Assembly: GCA_020161265.1 (NCBI GenBank)
Contig: JAIUOC010000002.1
Span: 248,001-312,000, forward strand
Source of the DNA: Chloroflexota bacterium
Lineage (GTDB): Bacteria > Chloroflexota > Chloroflexia > Chloroflexales > Herpetosiphonaceae
Length of the DNA: 64,000 nucleotides
Direction: 5' to 3'
Below, piece by piece: positions 26,784-37,000 of the stretch. The notes beneath the pieces were generated by a model. The model ran no database searches. It saw nothing but the letters and a program-made list of their open reading frames with translations, and was not told the origin of the DNA. The position numbers and the translations under genes are program-made. Numbering within the stretch: position 1 is the first letter of the stretch; each line of letters begins with the position of its first letter.

Positions 26784-28553
26784 TTACTTGACTTCGATGC
26801 TGTATGATGTCCATTGGCCAGGGAATTGATCATCAGCGGCGGTTTGTGAGAAGCCGCTCACCCGTGGGTTGATCACATATTTGTTGACCCGGTTGTACAT
26901 CATGGCGGTTGGCAAATCACCAACAATCAACTTTTGGGCAGCCGCATAGGCTTCCAAGCGGGTTGCGTCGTCGGTGCTGGTGTCGGCCTTGGTCAAGAAC
27001 TCGTCAACCGCAGGGTTGCCGTAACCTTGGCGTTGAGCAAAGGTTGCTTTGCTGCTCCAGAACACGCTCAACCAGTTTTGAGCATCTGGATAGTCTTGAA
27101 TCCAGCCACCCAATGAAATTTGAGGATAGGTTGCGTTATCTTTCTTGGCAGCGCTCAAATCTTTGCTTGGCAATGGTTGCAACTTAACTTCAACACCTAA
27201 GACTTCGCGGAAGGTGTTGGCCAAGAACTCGTGACGAGCTTGGTTAGCGGTATCGTTGCTGCTGTAAGCAAAGGTGATTTCTGGCAACTTATCGGCTGAG
27301 CCATAGGTTGATTCAGCCAAGGCAGCTTTAGCCTTTTCAGGATCGAAGGCAAAGCGATCTTCGGTTGCATCATAACCAGGAATCCCTTGAGGAATCCAAG
27401 TCAGGGTTGGCAAACAGTCGCCGTTGCGGATCACTTCGCAGAAGGTTGCGCGATCGATCGCATAGGCAAATGCTTCACGAACCTTTGGATCGTTGAATGG
27501 TTCGGTTGTGGTGTTGAATTGCAAGCCAGTGGTGTTTGCCCCTGGATATGAAATGTACAATGGCCCAAGATCAGCATCGCTTTGGACGGCTGGAATTTGG
27601 CTTGGGTCTGGTTGGAAGATATCCAGTTGACCTTGGCGATAGGCTTCCAAAGCAACTGATGAATCGTCGATGTAGATCATGCTGATGCCATCAAGTTTGG
27701 CTTTGTTCCAGTAGTTTTCGTTCCGTACAAAGTCAATTTGTTGGTCTTCAGCAATCCGGCTGAATTGGAATGGGCCGTTACCAACTTGCAAGCTGGCATC
27801 TTTCCACCAATTTTCGCCACCTTTTTCGATCAACTCAGCTTTAGCTGGGTACATCACCCACAAGCCAGCGATGGTTGGCAAGTAAGGAGCAGCTTGGACG
27901 GTTGAGATGACGATGGTTTTATCGTCGGGAGTGCTCACGCCCAAAGCAGCCTTGGCTGCATCGTATTGAGCAGTATCGGTTACAACTGCGCTCGCAAAAT
28001 CGGCACAACCAGTGATATCAAACAAAATTGATTGATATTCGCCAGCGGTTACTGGGTCACAGGTGCGTTCGATGGCATAGGCAAAGTTCTTTGAAGTTAG
28101 AGCTGAACCATCGCTGTATTTGAGGTCAGGGCGCAAGGTGAAGGTAAACACGGTACCTTCAGCGTTTGATTCCCATTTTTCAGCAGCACCAGGCACGGTT
28201 TCCAGTTTGTCATTGAGGCGAGTTAGGCCTTCGTAGTTTTGCGACAGCAACACGATTTCGGCGCTGTACGAACTTTTCTGTGGGTCAAAGACATCTGGAT
28301 AGGCAACTTGGTGTACCCGTAAGACGTTTCCGGCGGTAGCGGCTGGCTCAGCGGTCGCTTCGGTCGTTGTTGCAGTTGCTTCAGCCACAGGAGCGGTTGT
28401 TGCAGTTGCTTCAGCACCAGTAGCAGGTGCGGTCGTTGCGGTAGCAGCGGCAGGTGCAGTCGTTGGAGTTGCATCCCCAGCGCCACAAGCGGCCAAGGTT
28501 GGTACTGTCAATACCATTAAGGCCAATAAGCGGGTCAAACGACGTTTGAGCAT
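26784..28553 (-). CDS. oppA: Peptide-binding lipoprotein OppA-like
   Basis: Extracytoplasmic solute-binding protein (SBP family 5) that captures peptides for the importer. A lipoprotein signal ends in the lipobox LAAC (Cys about 22). A low-complexity Ala/Thr linker of about 50 residues (GATTAP-like repeats) follows, then the binding domain with family motifs such as LRPDLKYSDGSALTSKNFAYAIE and KVREAFAYAIDR. The length of 589 residues is slightly above the family norm because of the linker. It is the first gene of the operon, with AAGGAGAT before the ATG. A few hundred bases separate it from the upstream AAA-ATPase operon. Confidence 0.93.
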   Translation of the reverse strand: MLKRRLTRLLALMVLTVPTLAACGAGDATPTTAPAAATATTAPATGAEATATTAPVAEATATTTEATAEPAATAGNVLRVHQVAYPDVFDPQKSSYSAEIVLLSQNYEGLTRLNDKLETVPGAAEKWESNAEGTVFTFTLRPDLKYSDGSALTSKNFAYAIERTCDPVTAGEYQSILFDITGCADFASAVVTDTAQYDAAKAALGVSTPDDKTIVISTVQAAPYLPTIAGLWVMYPAKAELIEKGGENWWKDASLQVGNGPFQFSRIAEDQQIDFVRNENYWNKAKLDGISMIYIDDSSVALEAYRQGQLDIFQPDPSQIPAVQSDADLGPLYISYPGANTTGLQFNTTTEPFNDPKVREAFAYAIDRATFCEVIRNGDCLPTLTWIPQGIPGYDATEDRFAFDPEKAKAALAESTYGSADKLPEITFAYSSNDTANQARHEFLANTFREVLGVEVKLQPLPSKDLSAAKKDNATYPQISLGGWIQDYPDAQNWLSVFWSSKATFAQRQGYGNPAVDEFLTKADTSTDDATRLEAYAAAQKLIVGDLPTAMMYNRVNKYVINPRVSGFSQTAADDQFPGQWTSYSIEVK

Positions 28554-28657
28554 GAAGGCTATCTCCTTAATTCAAAGAGTCCGAAAACCAACACGATCTG
28601 AGAACTTGCAGTGTCACCCATCACCCCCTTTCAAACGCTTGGTTGATTGAGCAAGGC

Positions 28658-28897
28658 CTAGGCTGGCATAATGCTCCATGATGCTCGTGATGAATTCATC
28701 ACATAAAATAGCAAATAAAAACTTGAGCAGGGCTGGCCACCAGGGCCGCCACCACGCAGGCGCGGCTCATAACTGGGGGCAGATTTCATACGTTGGGGTA
28801 AGCTCACTTTTGGTGCTGAATGTGTTAGTTCTTGCTTCAATGCATCACGAAACAGCATGTCCACGGTAGTATCTTCAAGATCGTTGTGAACTGGCAT
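28658..28897 (-). CDS. Small protein following the AAA ATPase gene
   Basis: A possible 79-residue protein of unknown function. It starts 15 bases after the ATPase stop, with AGGAAG eight bases upstream of its ATG, so it is likely the third gene of that operon. The first 45 residues look coding (helical, acidic start NDLEDTTVDMLFRDALKQEL, then a Pro/Arg-rich part). The last 25 residues are less convincing and include a Gly-rich turn (RLRGGGPGG) and a hydrophobic stretch, so a frameshift or a shorter protein cannot be excluded. Confidence 0.45.
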   Translation of the reverse strand: MPVHNDLEDTTVDMLFRDALKQELTHSAPKVSLPQRMKSAPSYEPRLRGGGPGGQPCSSFYLLFYVMNSSRASWSIMPA

Positions 28898-28912
28898 AAG
28901 CAGCTTCCTACC

Positions 28913-30001
28913 CTAATAGAGCAAAGAGTCGGTTAACCCTACCAAGGTGGTGCTTGGTAGTTGGGCAAGTTGGCGATGCAACAAGGCCTCAATTGCGGCG
29001 CTATGCTGCGGTTGCCCCCAAAGCCTTAACAACAATTGGCGTGCCATGACAAACGAATAGGCAAACTGGGCGTTGTTAAGCACATCATATGGAATAAAAA
29101 GTCCGTGCCCCTCTATGGTAAAGCTATTTGCCACAGCCCGCAACATGGTACTACGCCAGGTCTGGGTGTAGGTCAAGTTACTTTGCCACAAAATTGCCAT
29201 CAACTCGCTAGGCGGTTGCAAAATATCGTCGAGATGCGGGCCAAGCAAGGCCTGTAAACGCTCAGTGGCAGCCTCATCACTGCGATACTGTTGCTCAAGC
29301 AACAAGCGTTGCATACCAACCGGAGCCATGCGTTGTTGACGTTTAACTGTGCGAATATTGCTTTGCAACCATTGTGGCTGCATATAGACACAGTTAATTT
29401 GGGCTAAAAGGGCACTTTGATCGCTATCAACTGGATGTTCGGCATCAAGTGTTCCGGTGATAATCACGTTACTGGGCAAGGCTGGCCATTTATCAGGTGG
29501 ATAACCACGCATCACCAAGCGCGTAATTCCATCGGCATCGCGGCTAACATTGGCGAAGTAGGTATATACATCATGGGGTCGCAAATTATCGAGACATAAG
29601 AAGAACAAACGACCAGCATTGGCCGGAGCAGCGGCGTTCTCTAAGGTCTCGACAAATTTCATCCAACCAAAACGATCTTGGATTTCGGGTGCTTGCAGGC
29701 TGCTCCCTAAGTTCACATAGGTATATTGATCATCAAAGGGATGCACCAAAGCCTGAGCAAACAGCCGCGCCAATTCAGTTTTGCCCTGCCCAGTTGGCCC
29801 AAATAGCAAGACAAATGGGCTGGTTTTAAGCGCAATCACATAGTCAATCACTAACAGAGGCGGGATGGCATAACCAGCGGCGTGGCAATAGGTCAACACC
29901 TGAGCAATCAACCGATATTCATCGGCGATCAGATGATGAAAGCCAGTGCCACGCTGCAAACTGGTTGGTGGGGACATCCGGTTCCCTGCTTGATCATGCA
30001 T
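28913..30001 (-). CDS. AAA-family ATPase, MoxR/McrB-like
   Basis: ATPase of 362 residues with Walker A LLFGPTGQGKTELARLF near residue 75. The Walker B region is unusual: RLFFLCLDNLRP has Asp-Asn where Asp-Glu is expected. A sensor-1-like VIITGTLDAEHP comes later. The gene sits between a sugar nucleotidyltransferase gene (TAATG overlap upstream) and a small ORF, an uncommon setting. McrB- and MoxR-type ATPases usually remodel or deliver a partner protein; no VWA-domain or nuclease partner is adjacent. The substitution in Walker B may reduce hydrolysis. The role is unknown. Confidence 0.65.
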   Translation of the reverse strand: MHDQAGNRMSPPTSLQRGTGFHHLIADEYRLIAQVLTYCHAAGYAIPPLLVIDYVIALKTSPFVLLFGPTGQGKTELARLFAQALVHPFDDQYTYVNLGSSLQAPEIQDRFGWMKFVETLENAAAPANAGRLFFLCLDNLRPHDVYTYFANVSRDADGITRLVMRGYPPDKWPALPSNVIITGTLDAEHPVDSDQSALLAQINCVYMQPQWLQSNIRTVKRQQRMAPVGMQRLLLEQQYRSDEAATERLQALLGPHLDDILQPPSELMAILWQSNLTYTQTWRSTMLRAVANSFTIEGHGLFIPYDVLNNAQFAYSFVMARQLLLRLWGQPQHSAAIEALLHRQLAQLPSTTLVGLTDSLLY

Positions 30002-30990
30002 TACTGAATCGTGCTACCAAATGTAATAACTGATGAATCACCGACGTTCAAGTGTTGGAATTCGCCTTTAATATGCGCTCCTTCACCAATAAGTGAGCCT
30101 TCCAAGGTTGATGATTGAATGCTGGCTCCTTGATTGATAATCGAATCACGCACAATCGAATCAACAATCACGCTATGGTCGGCAACTGAGACGTATGGCC
30201 CAATAATTGAGTTACGAATCTCAACATGTTCGCCGATAAAGACTGGCGGAACGATAATTGCGCCATCACGTTGTTCGACGTTGCCGGTTTCATGTTGCAA
30301 CAAATAGCGATTGGTGCGTAACAAGGCGGGGGCTGTGCCACAATCTTCCCACATGGTTGCAGTTTCGGCACTAAATCGCGTGCCATTGCTAATCATGAGT
30401 TGGAGCGCATCAGCCAAATAAAACTCGCCTTTAGTTTGAATATTCTGCTCGATCAGCACATCGATCGCTGCGAACAATTCTTTGACTTCACGCACATAGT
30501 ATGCGCCGATCAAGGCCAAGTTGGAAACTGGCGTACTGGGTTTTTCCACCAGCTTGGTAATAATCCCATCTTCGAGCAATGCCACCCCGAAGCGCGAGGG
30601 ATCTTCAACTTCGCTTACATAGATCACGCCGTCGGCATCGGTTTGGTTCAAAACATTCAGGTTTGCTTCAAAAATCGTATCGACGAATAAAATCAAGGTT
30701 GGGCCAGAGACCATCTCGCGGGCCAAAGCAATTGCATGGGCTTGGCCTTTTAGCTCAGTTTGTTCAACAAAATGGCTCTTGAAGTTATAGTTCTTGCGAA
30801 CATATTCCTCAATTTGTGTACCCAAATACCCGGTAATAAACACCACGTCGTCGAGTGGTAGCACCTTGAGTTTATCAAGCAGGTGGCCAATTACGGCCTT
30901 GCCTGCAACCGGAACCAACGGCTTTGGACGGGTATGGGTATGTGGACGCAGGCGGGTTCCAAGACCGGCGGTAGGAATAATTACATTCAT
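30001..30990 (-). CDS. Sugar-1-phosphate nucleotidyltransferase
   Basis: Makes an NDP-sugar from a sugar-1-phosphate and NTP. The N-terminal Rossmann-like domain has GLGTRLRPHTHTRPKPLVPV (residues 9-28, pyrophosphorylase signature), a later VDTIFEA metal-site segment and KLVEKPSTP. The C-terminal third is a left-handed beta-helix (hexapeptide repeats such as VEIRNSIIGPYVSV and SIVRDSIINQGASI), as in GlmU-type and archaeal bifunctional enzymes. Whether the sugar is glucose, mannose or another is not decided. First gene of an operon with the AAA ATPase (stop and start overlap as TAATG). Confidence 0.88.
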   Translation of the reverse strand: MNVIIPTAGLGTRLRPHTHTRPKPLVPVAGKAVIGHLLDKLKVLPLDDVVFITGYLGTQIEEYVRKNYNFKSHFVEQTELKGQAHAIALAREMVSGPTLILFVDTIFEANLNVLNQTDADGVIYVSEVEDPSRFGVALLEDGIITKLVEKPSTPVSNLALIGAYYVREVKELFAAIDVLIEQNIQTKGEFYLADALQLMISNGTRFSAETATMWEDCGTAPALLRTNRYLLQHETGNVEQRDGAIIVPPVFIGEHVEIRNSIIGPYVSVADHSVIVDSIVRDSIINQGASIQSSTLEGSLIGEGAHIKGEFQHLNVGDSSVITFGSTIQ

Positions 30991-31494
30991 ACTGCATTTT
31001 ACGGCGGTGTGATCACGTTAAACGCGCCACCAAACCGTACTCCCTTTCATTGATTTGCAGAATTTAGCTCTTGTTTTGGAATGCATGCACGCAGTTTTTT
31101 CAGCGTGGATTGCAAACCCACGGTACACTGAGGACGCATTGAGTATATCAGGCAGCCTGATGATTGGCAAATATCCCAATCGACTCTAGTCTAGCATACA
31201 AGCTGTATGTTAAGCCTAGCCTAAGGCCAATTTCACCCTATGGAGTGAGATCGTACCCGCCCCAACTAGCCCATTGCTTAAACGACGGCTACGGACTAAG
31301 GAACCATGGCGCTTATGCCTGAACTTGCATATACTTTTACTAATTACAGCTGATCGATTATTAATCACAACCACCAGCCTAACTAAACTTACAATCGACC
31401 AAGAGTCCTACCTGTAAATTGGCTAGTAAGGTTGTATCGCTATAGTACGTTTGGATACGAGTAACGAGAAGGCCCAAATTTAGGAGATACCCAT
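30991..31494. other. Divergent intergenic region
   Basis: About 500 bases between the nucleotidyltransferase gene (minus) and a response regulator gene (plus). I see small inverted repeats (ATCAGG-CAG-CCTGAT at 31147-31161; CATACA-AGC-TGTATG near 31194), a GTGATCAC palindrome at 31009-31016 near the minus-strand start, and a candidate promoter for the plus-strand gene. No convincing ORF or RNA gene. Confidence 0.4.
31419..31446 (+). promoter_or_regulatory. Candidate promoter of response regulator gene
   Basis: TTGGCT, 16-base spacer, TATAGT, about 49 bases before the ATG; TAGGAGA serves as Shine-Dalgarno. Confidence 0.45.
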
Positions 31495-31887
31495 ATGCCA
31501 ACCATCTTAGTTGTTGATGATATGCCTGACAACCGTCAGCTTTTAGGAATAATGCTCCAACGGTCTGGTTATACAACCGAGATGGCTCGTGATGGGGTTG
31601 AAGCTCTGGAAGCTATTCAAAAAAGCCGACCAGACCTGATATTGCTTGATTTGAACTTGCCGCGCCTGGATGGCTGGGCTGTCTGTCGCACCGTTAAATC
31701 CGACCCTCGCTTGGCGCATATTCCGATTGTGGCATTAACTGCTAGTTGCAGCCCTGGCGAAGTCAAGCAATTGATGACCCCCGATTGGACTGATTATGTG
31801 AGCAAGCCTTTCGACGTTATGTCATTAATGGAGAAAGTTAAGCTTTGGCTGACTGGTTCCAATCAATCCAAGCCATGGTATGGTTAA
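31495..31887 (+). CDS. Single-domain response regulator (CheY-like)
   Basis: A 130-residue receiver domain with no output domain. Acidic pocket Asp8-Asp9, phospho-acceptor Asp52 (LILLDLNLP), Thr82 and Lys104 (SKP) are all present. Such proteins relay phosphate or bind partner proteins. It is the only plus-strand gene in the signalling block and is convergent with the minus-strand receiver genes across a shared bidirectional terminator. The cognate kinase could be the large LOV kinase nearby, but this is not shown by the sequence. Confidence 0.9.
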   Translation: MPTILVVDDMPDNRQLLGIMLQRSGYTTEMARDGVEALEAIQKSRPDLILLDLNLPRLDGWAVCRTVKSDPRLAHIPIVALTASCSPGEVKQLMTPDWTDYVSKPFDVMSLMEKVKLWLTGSNQSKPWYG

Positions 31888-31918
31888 GCCTTCACACATT
31901 AATCAAACTTAAATAAAT

Positions 31919-31950
31919 AGCGCTAGTTGAAGCAATTCAACTAGCGCTTT
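31919..31950. terminator. Bidirectional terminator between response regulators
   Basis: Perfect 13-base-pair stem AGCGCTAGTTGAA / TTCAACTAGCGCT with loop GCAA, flanked by TTTA on the right and ATTTATTT on the minus-strand side. Confidence 0.88.
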
Positions 31951-31975
31951 ATCGTGTCTTTGGTTCATTGTAGGT

Positions 31976-32356
31976 TTAGGTCGAGGGGGCTTCGATAAAT
32001 TGCAACATGGCATTCCAGAGATCGCGCAAATTGATCGGCTTAGAAACATAGCCATCACAGCCAGCCGCAATCGCCTTTTCAGCATCGCCCTTGAGCGCGT
32101 TGGCCGTCACCGCTACAATCGGAATCGTGGCCGTTTGTGGCGTATCACGCAAGCGTCGCGCTACCTCGTAACCATCAATATCGGGCAAGTTAATATCCAA
32201 CAAGATAATCTGTGGATTATGCGCCAAAGCCAGTTCGATACCAGTTGAGCCATTAATTGCCTTGAGCATTTGGCAACCACGGGCAATCAACAGGCGCTCC
32301 ACCAACAGCATATTATCAGGGTTATCTTCGATATATAAGACAACGGTTGTACTCAT
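31976..32356 (-). CDS. Single-domain response regulator, coupled to threonine-synthase-like fusion
   Basis: A 126-residue receiver with phospho-acceptor Asp54 (IILLDINLPDIDGYEV), Thr84 and Lys106 (SKP). It resembles receivers that follow hybrid kinases (YIEDNPDN start, DIDGYEVARRLR). Its ATG overlaps the stop of the preceding gene (ATGA), so its translation is coupled to the PLP-enzyme/receiver fusion. The order kinase, fusion, receiver on one strand suggests a phosphorelay operon. Confidence 0.92.
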   Translation of the reverse strand: MSTTVVLYIEDNPDNMLLVERLLIARGCQMLKAINGSTGIELALAHNPQIILLDINLPDIDGYEVARRLRDTPQTATIPIVAVTANALKGDAEKAIAAGCDGYVSKPINLRDLWNAMLQFIEAPST

Positions 32357-33990
32357 TGGTCCTCACTATCACGCTCTTTGTGTTCAATGACACTCACAAC
32401 CTGTTCGACAAAGGCAACTGGTGAAAGTGAGCCTTTTTGATACACAGCACGGGTATGGGTTGCTAAATGATGGCGCTCAGCGGGCGTAATATCTTTGGCG
32501 CTCACCACAATAATCGGAATATCACGGGTTTTGGGGTGTTGACGTAAGGTACTCATCACCTGAAACCCATCCATATTTGGCATCATTAAATCCATCACAA
32601 TGGCATCGGGCAAGCGTTGAATTGCTTGTTGCACGCCATCGGCTCCATCGGTTGCCCGATAGACACGATAGGCTTTGCGTCGCTCTAAAATACGCTGCAC
32701 CAATTGAGCATCATCAGGATTATCATCGATCAACAGCACCGTTGTCGCTTTTTCATTCAATTGTTCCAGCGCCGCCTGAAGCCCTTCTTGGGGCGCTGAT
32801 TGTTGGGTATCGCTGACATGCACATCAATATGCCATTGATCGTTCAGCACATGCTTATCGACTGGGAAGGTGTGCCCAGTACAATTTACCACAATTAATT
32901 CTTCAGGGTTAACTTGGCCTTGGGCCACCATTTTTTGCAGGCCCGCAAATGCTACAGCCGTGGCTGGCTCCACCGAAATACCTTCAGTTCGCGCCAATAA
33001 GCGCATTGCACTGAAGGCCTCTTCGTCGGTGACAGCTTCCATCGTGCCGCCCGATGTTTGGATGCGTTGCCAAAGCCGCGTATAGATCTTACCGGGATCG
33101 CCTGTTGAAAGAATTGCAATCCGCGTATTTGGCACAACTTTTTCGGCCACCGATTTGCCAGCCTGAAATGCCTGCACCATCGGTGAGCAGCCTTCAGCTT
33201 GAATAATCGCGGTTTGGGGTACGCGCTGGGTCAAACCCATGGCATGTAATTCGGCAAAGCCATGATACACGCCGAGTGGCCCCAAGCCACCGCTAACTGC
33301 CTGAATATACCAATCAGGTGCTTGCCAGCCAAGTTGCTCGCAAATTTCGTAGCTGATCGTTTTCATAGCTTCCCGTGCCGGAATACTGTTAGCCCCACGA
33401 TCATAAATAATGTTTCGGTTTTGGGCAAAATCAGCGGCAATCTGCTTGGTTTGATCATAATTACCACTAACTTTGATCACCTCAGCCCCAAACAAGGCCG
33501 CTTCGCGCAATTTTGCTTCTGGCACCACGCTAGTCATAAAGACCCACAGTTTAATGCCAACTGCGGCACAAGCTGAGGCATAGGCGACCGCCGCATTGCC
33601 AGTCGAGGCAATCACGCATTCGCGAATATCATTCGAAACTAAGGCTGCCACAGCCAAGGCGGCTTGGCGATCTTTAAACGAATTGGTTGGGCTATAACGC
33701 TCATCTTTAATATACAAGCGTGGCAAGCCCAACAAACCACCAAAGCGCTGGGCATGCAACAAGGGAGTTCCGCCAACATGGGTTGGCGCAGCTGGTGGCG
33801 GCACCGGCAAAACGCTACTATAGCGCCATAACGTCTGGCCGCTCATTTGTTGATTGCGCACCAACTCGCAAAAGTTGGCATAATCGTAATGCGTCTCAAG
33901 CCAATCGTTAGCACATTGGGCACAGCTATTCGAGCTACGAAAGGTATATGGCTGAATATGGCCACAGTTCTGGCAAACTAAATCTGTCAT
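32353..33990 (-). CDS. Threonine-synthase-like PLP enzyme fused to a receiver domain
   Basis: An unusual two-domain protein of 545 residues. Residues 1-30 are a zinc-ribbon-like motif (Cys6, Cys9, Cys23, Cys26). Residues about 60-405 are a fold-type II PLP enzyme of the threonine synthase family: Lys106 in NSFKDRQ should bind PLP, with ASTGNAAVAYA for phosphate and substrate binding and VSGGLGPLG later. Residues about 422-540 are a complete receiver domain (LLIDDNPDD, phospho-acceptor Asp467 in VMDLMMPNMDG, VVSAKD, Lys in YQKGS). It lies 46 bases after the LOV histidine kinase gene on the same strand and overlaps a second receiver gene. Catalysis of phosphohomoserine to threonine is the family reaction; the actual substrate and phospho-control are inference. 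Confidence 0.88.
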   Translation of the reverse strand: MTDLVCQNCGHIQPYTFRSSNSCAQCANDWLETHYDYANFCELVRNQQMSGQTLWRYSSVLPVPPPAAPTHVGGTPLLHAQRFGGLLGLPRLYIKDERYSPTNSFKDRQAALAVAALVSNDIRECVIASTGNAAVAYASACAAVGIKLWVFMTSVVPEAKLREAALFGAEVIKVSGNYDQTKQIAADFAQNRNIIYDRGANSIPAREAMKTISYEICEQLGWQAPDWYIQAVSGGLGPLGVYHGFAELHAMGLTQRVPQTAIIQAEGCSPMVQAFQAGKSVAEKVVPNTRIAILSTGDPGKIYTRLWQRIQTSGGTMEAVTDEEAFSAMRLLARTEGISVEPATAVAFAGLQKMVAQGQVNPEELIVVNCTGHTFPVDKHVLNDQWHIDVHVSDTQQSAPQEGLQAALEQLNEKATTVLLIDDNPDDAQLVQRILERRKAYRVYRATDGADGVQQAIQRLPDAIVMDLMMPNMDGFQVMSTLRQHPKTRDIPIIVVSAKDITPAERHHLATHTRAVYQKGSLSPVAFVEQVVSVIEHKERDSEDQ

Positions 33991-34036
33991 AACGCCCTTA
34001 CCACGCGCTTATGCCGCAGCACAATGCGCATAACCA

Positions 34037-37000
34037 TTATTCTACAGACATAGGTTGATTGGCTGGCGTTGCATTAGGATTAACTTCATCTTCGCTGGCA
34101 TTGATTGGCAACTCAATGGTAAAGAGTGAGCCTTCACCAGGATTGCCGCTACTAACCATCGAAAGTTTGCCGCCGTGCATTTCGACAAGGTGGCGACTAA
34201 TTGGCAAGCCTAAGCCCGTACCGCCCGCCTTACGGGTTGTCGAATTATCGACCTGATGGAATTCCATGAAAATCGTATCTTGATTATCGAGCGGAATCCC
34301 AATGCCTGTATCTTGGATTTTAATCATACGGGTCGTTGGCGTTGTGTCAATGCCTATTGTCACCGAACCTTGCTCGGTAAATTTCAGGGCATTGCCTACG
34401 ATATTCAATAATACTTGGCGAATACGGAAACGGTCGGCATAGACTGGCAATTTGAGATTTGGCTCAATATCGACCAGCAACTCGAGATGTTTCTGCGTAG
34501 CCAATGGTCCGACCGTGCTTGCCACTTCATGCAATACTTCCACCACATCGAAGGTTTCACGGAAGAGCGTGAGTTTGCCCGATTCGATCTTGGCCATATC
34601 CAAGATATCGTTGATCAAGTTGAGCAAGTGACGACCGTTACGATGAATAATGCTCAAGTCATTATGAATCAGGTCGTTGATTGGCCCGTTGATGCCTTCG
34701 AGAATGACCTCGGTAAAGCCAAGGATTGAATTGAGCGGTGTGCGCAACTCATGCGACATATTAGCCAAGAAGGCCGATTTAAGTTGGTCAAGCTCCTGCA
34801 AGCGCTGCATCGTCGCGGTTTGTTCAGCAAACAAGCGGGCATTTTGCAAGGCAATCGCAATTTGACTGGCCAAAGTGGTTTGAATCTTGCGATCATCATC
34901 AGTAAAGATGTTGCTTTGGTCGGATTGAACGTCGAGCACCCCTAGCAGCATCGAGCCAGCAATCAGCGGAGTCGCCATTTCAGCGCGGGTTTCAGGCAAC
35001 AGTGGGTGTGGCAAGAAGTTCGGGTTTGAGCGCACATCGTTTTCAATAATCGAGCGTCGTGCCCGCCCAGCTTGGGCCACCAACGATTGCTCCCGATCCA
35101 ATGGAATCGAGCGACCTTCCTTGACCATGGTGCGACCAATTTCACCAGCACCGAAGGCCAATTCTAAGAGTTGGCTCTCAGGGTTATACAAGTAGATATG
35201 AGCATGGTAGAGGCCGAAACGATGTTTGGTCAGATCAACCACGGTTTGCAGCAGTTCTTCCACATTCAACAAACCTGCCGCCGAGGTACTGACCTGAGCC
35301 ACTGTTTCCAGTTCGAGTGCCCGATATTCCACTTGGCTCAACAATTGTTCACGTTCGCGTTGAGCATTGCGCTGCTCAGTTACATCCTGAATCAGCGAAA
35401 GCACCCCAGTTAGTTGTTGTTGCTCATCGAACATTGGCACAGCGACTGAATCAACCGAGACTCGCTTACCATCAAGCCGCATAACATCAACCAATTCGCG
35501 AGTGGGCTTTTTAGATGCTAAGGCCTTGAACAAACCAGTTTCTTGGACTTCCAATTCTTTATCTGTACCTTCATACAGGAACTTTGGTCGTGGCAAGGCT
35601 GGTTGTTCCAAGACTGCCGCACCCATTTGGCCGGATACCCCCAGAATCTCAATCGTCGAGCGATTGATCATCTGGCTGACACCCTTGTTATTGACCACAT
35701 AAACCCCAATCGGCATGTTATCGAGAATCGCTTTGAGCAAGCGTTCTTGTTCGATTGTGGATTGCAGCAAGCGTTCACGTTCTTGCTCATTGAGTTTACG
35801 GTCAGTAATATCTTGCAAGAGGGCAATCCCGCTGATAACCTGGCCTTCGCTGTTGAGCACTGGTGCGCCGCTGGCCAAAACTGTGAAACGACGGCCATCA
35901 GGATGGGCAATATCAAATTCAGCTTGGGCATGTTCGCCGTAGCGCAGTGCCCGAAACACTGGAATATCGTTTGGATCAAAGACGGTTTCAGTGCCAGGAA
36001 TAAAGAGTTGGTAGGTCTCGCCAACTGTATCAATTGCATCGGGGTTCACATCGCCAATCGGCTGACCGACGATCAATTGGGCGCTTTGATTTTGAAGCTG
36101 CATCTCAAAGTCAGCATTGTAAACCACCACCCCAACCGGCAGGGCTTCGAGAATCCCTTGTAGCGTCCGCCGTTGGCGGTCAGTTTCAACCAAGTTGCGC
36201 TCGCGTTCTTGTTCATCGCGCTTGCGGTCGGTAATGTTACGGCCAACGCTCATAATCAATTCGGGACTGCTGGTTTGATCATCCATAATTGGCAGCAATT
36301 GGAAGTCGAACCAAGTTTCCTCATTATTGACCATAAACATCGATTCACGATTGAGGTTTTGGGATGTGCTGAAAATAAATTCAGCATCAGCTCGGCGCGA
36401 TTCGACCGTAGCAGGAGTCAATATTTGCTCATCAAGCAAGCCAATCAGTTCAGCAGGCTTGCGATTGAAGATACCAGCCGCAAATTCATTGATATATTGT
36501 AAACGATGTTCGCGGTCGAAAATAAACACCACGTCACGCGAGGACTCAGCCAAAGAGCGATAGCGGACTTCACTGTCGCGCAAGGCTTGTTGTTGTTGCT
36601 TTTGGGCGCTAATATCGTTGGCAATTTTGAGATAGCCGGTAACCTTGCCTTCACGGTCACGCAAAGCAGTAATTGAAAGCAGCACTGCGAAGCGGCGACC
36701 ATCACGGGCAATATAGGTCCATTCACTATTTGATGCTCGTCCGCGATGAGCCTCATACACCAAAGCTTCATGGTGATTCAATGGCTCACCAGCTTGCTTG
36801 CTGAGTTCTTTGGTAAATTGCACAACTTCTTCAGGGTCGTTGGCCAACTCGATCAGACTCTTGCCAATTACCTCGTGAGCGCTATAGCCCAGCATTTGCT
36901 CAGCCGAGCGATTGAACGAGGTGATATTGCCATCAAGCGAGGTTGCAATAATCATATAGGTGGCACTATCGAGCATGGTTTGCTGGAAGCCCAAGGATTC

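Noticed and set aside
28658-28897. RLRGG near the C-terminus of the small protein, resembling the ubiquitin tail
   Set aside because: The protein is not predicted to have a ubiquitin-like beta-grasp, the motif is not at the end, and no E1/E2 or JAB gene is nearby.
35543-36163. Another plus-strand ORF (about 206 codons) opposite the kinase gene
   Set aside because: Same reason: antisense to intact PAS domains with no family match.
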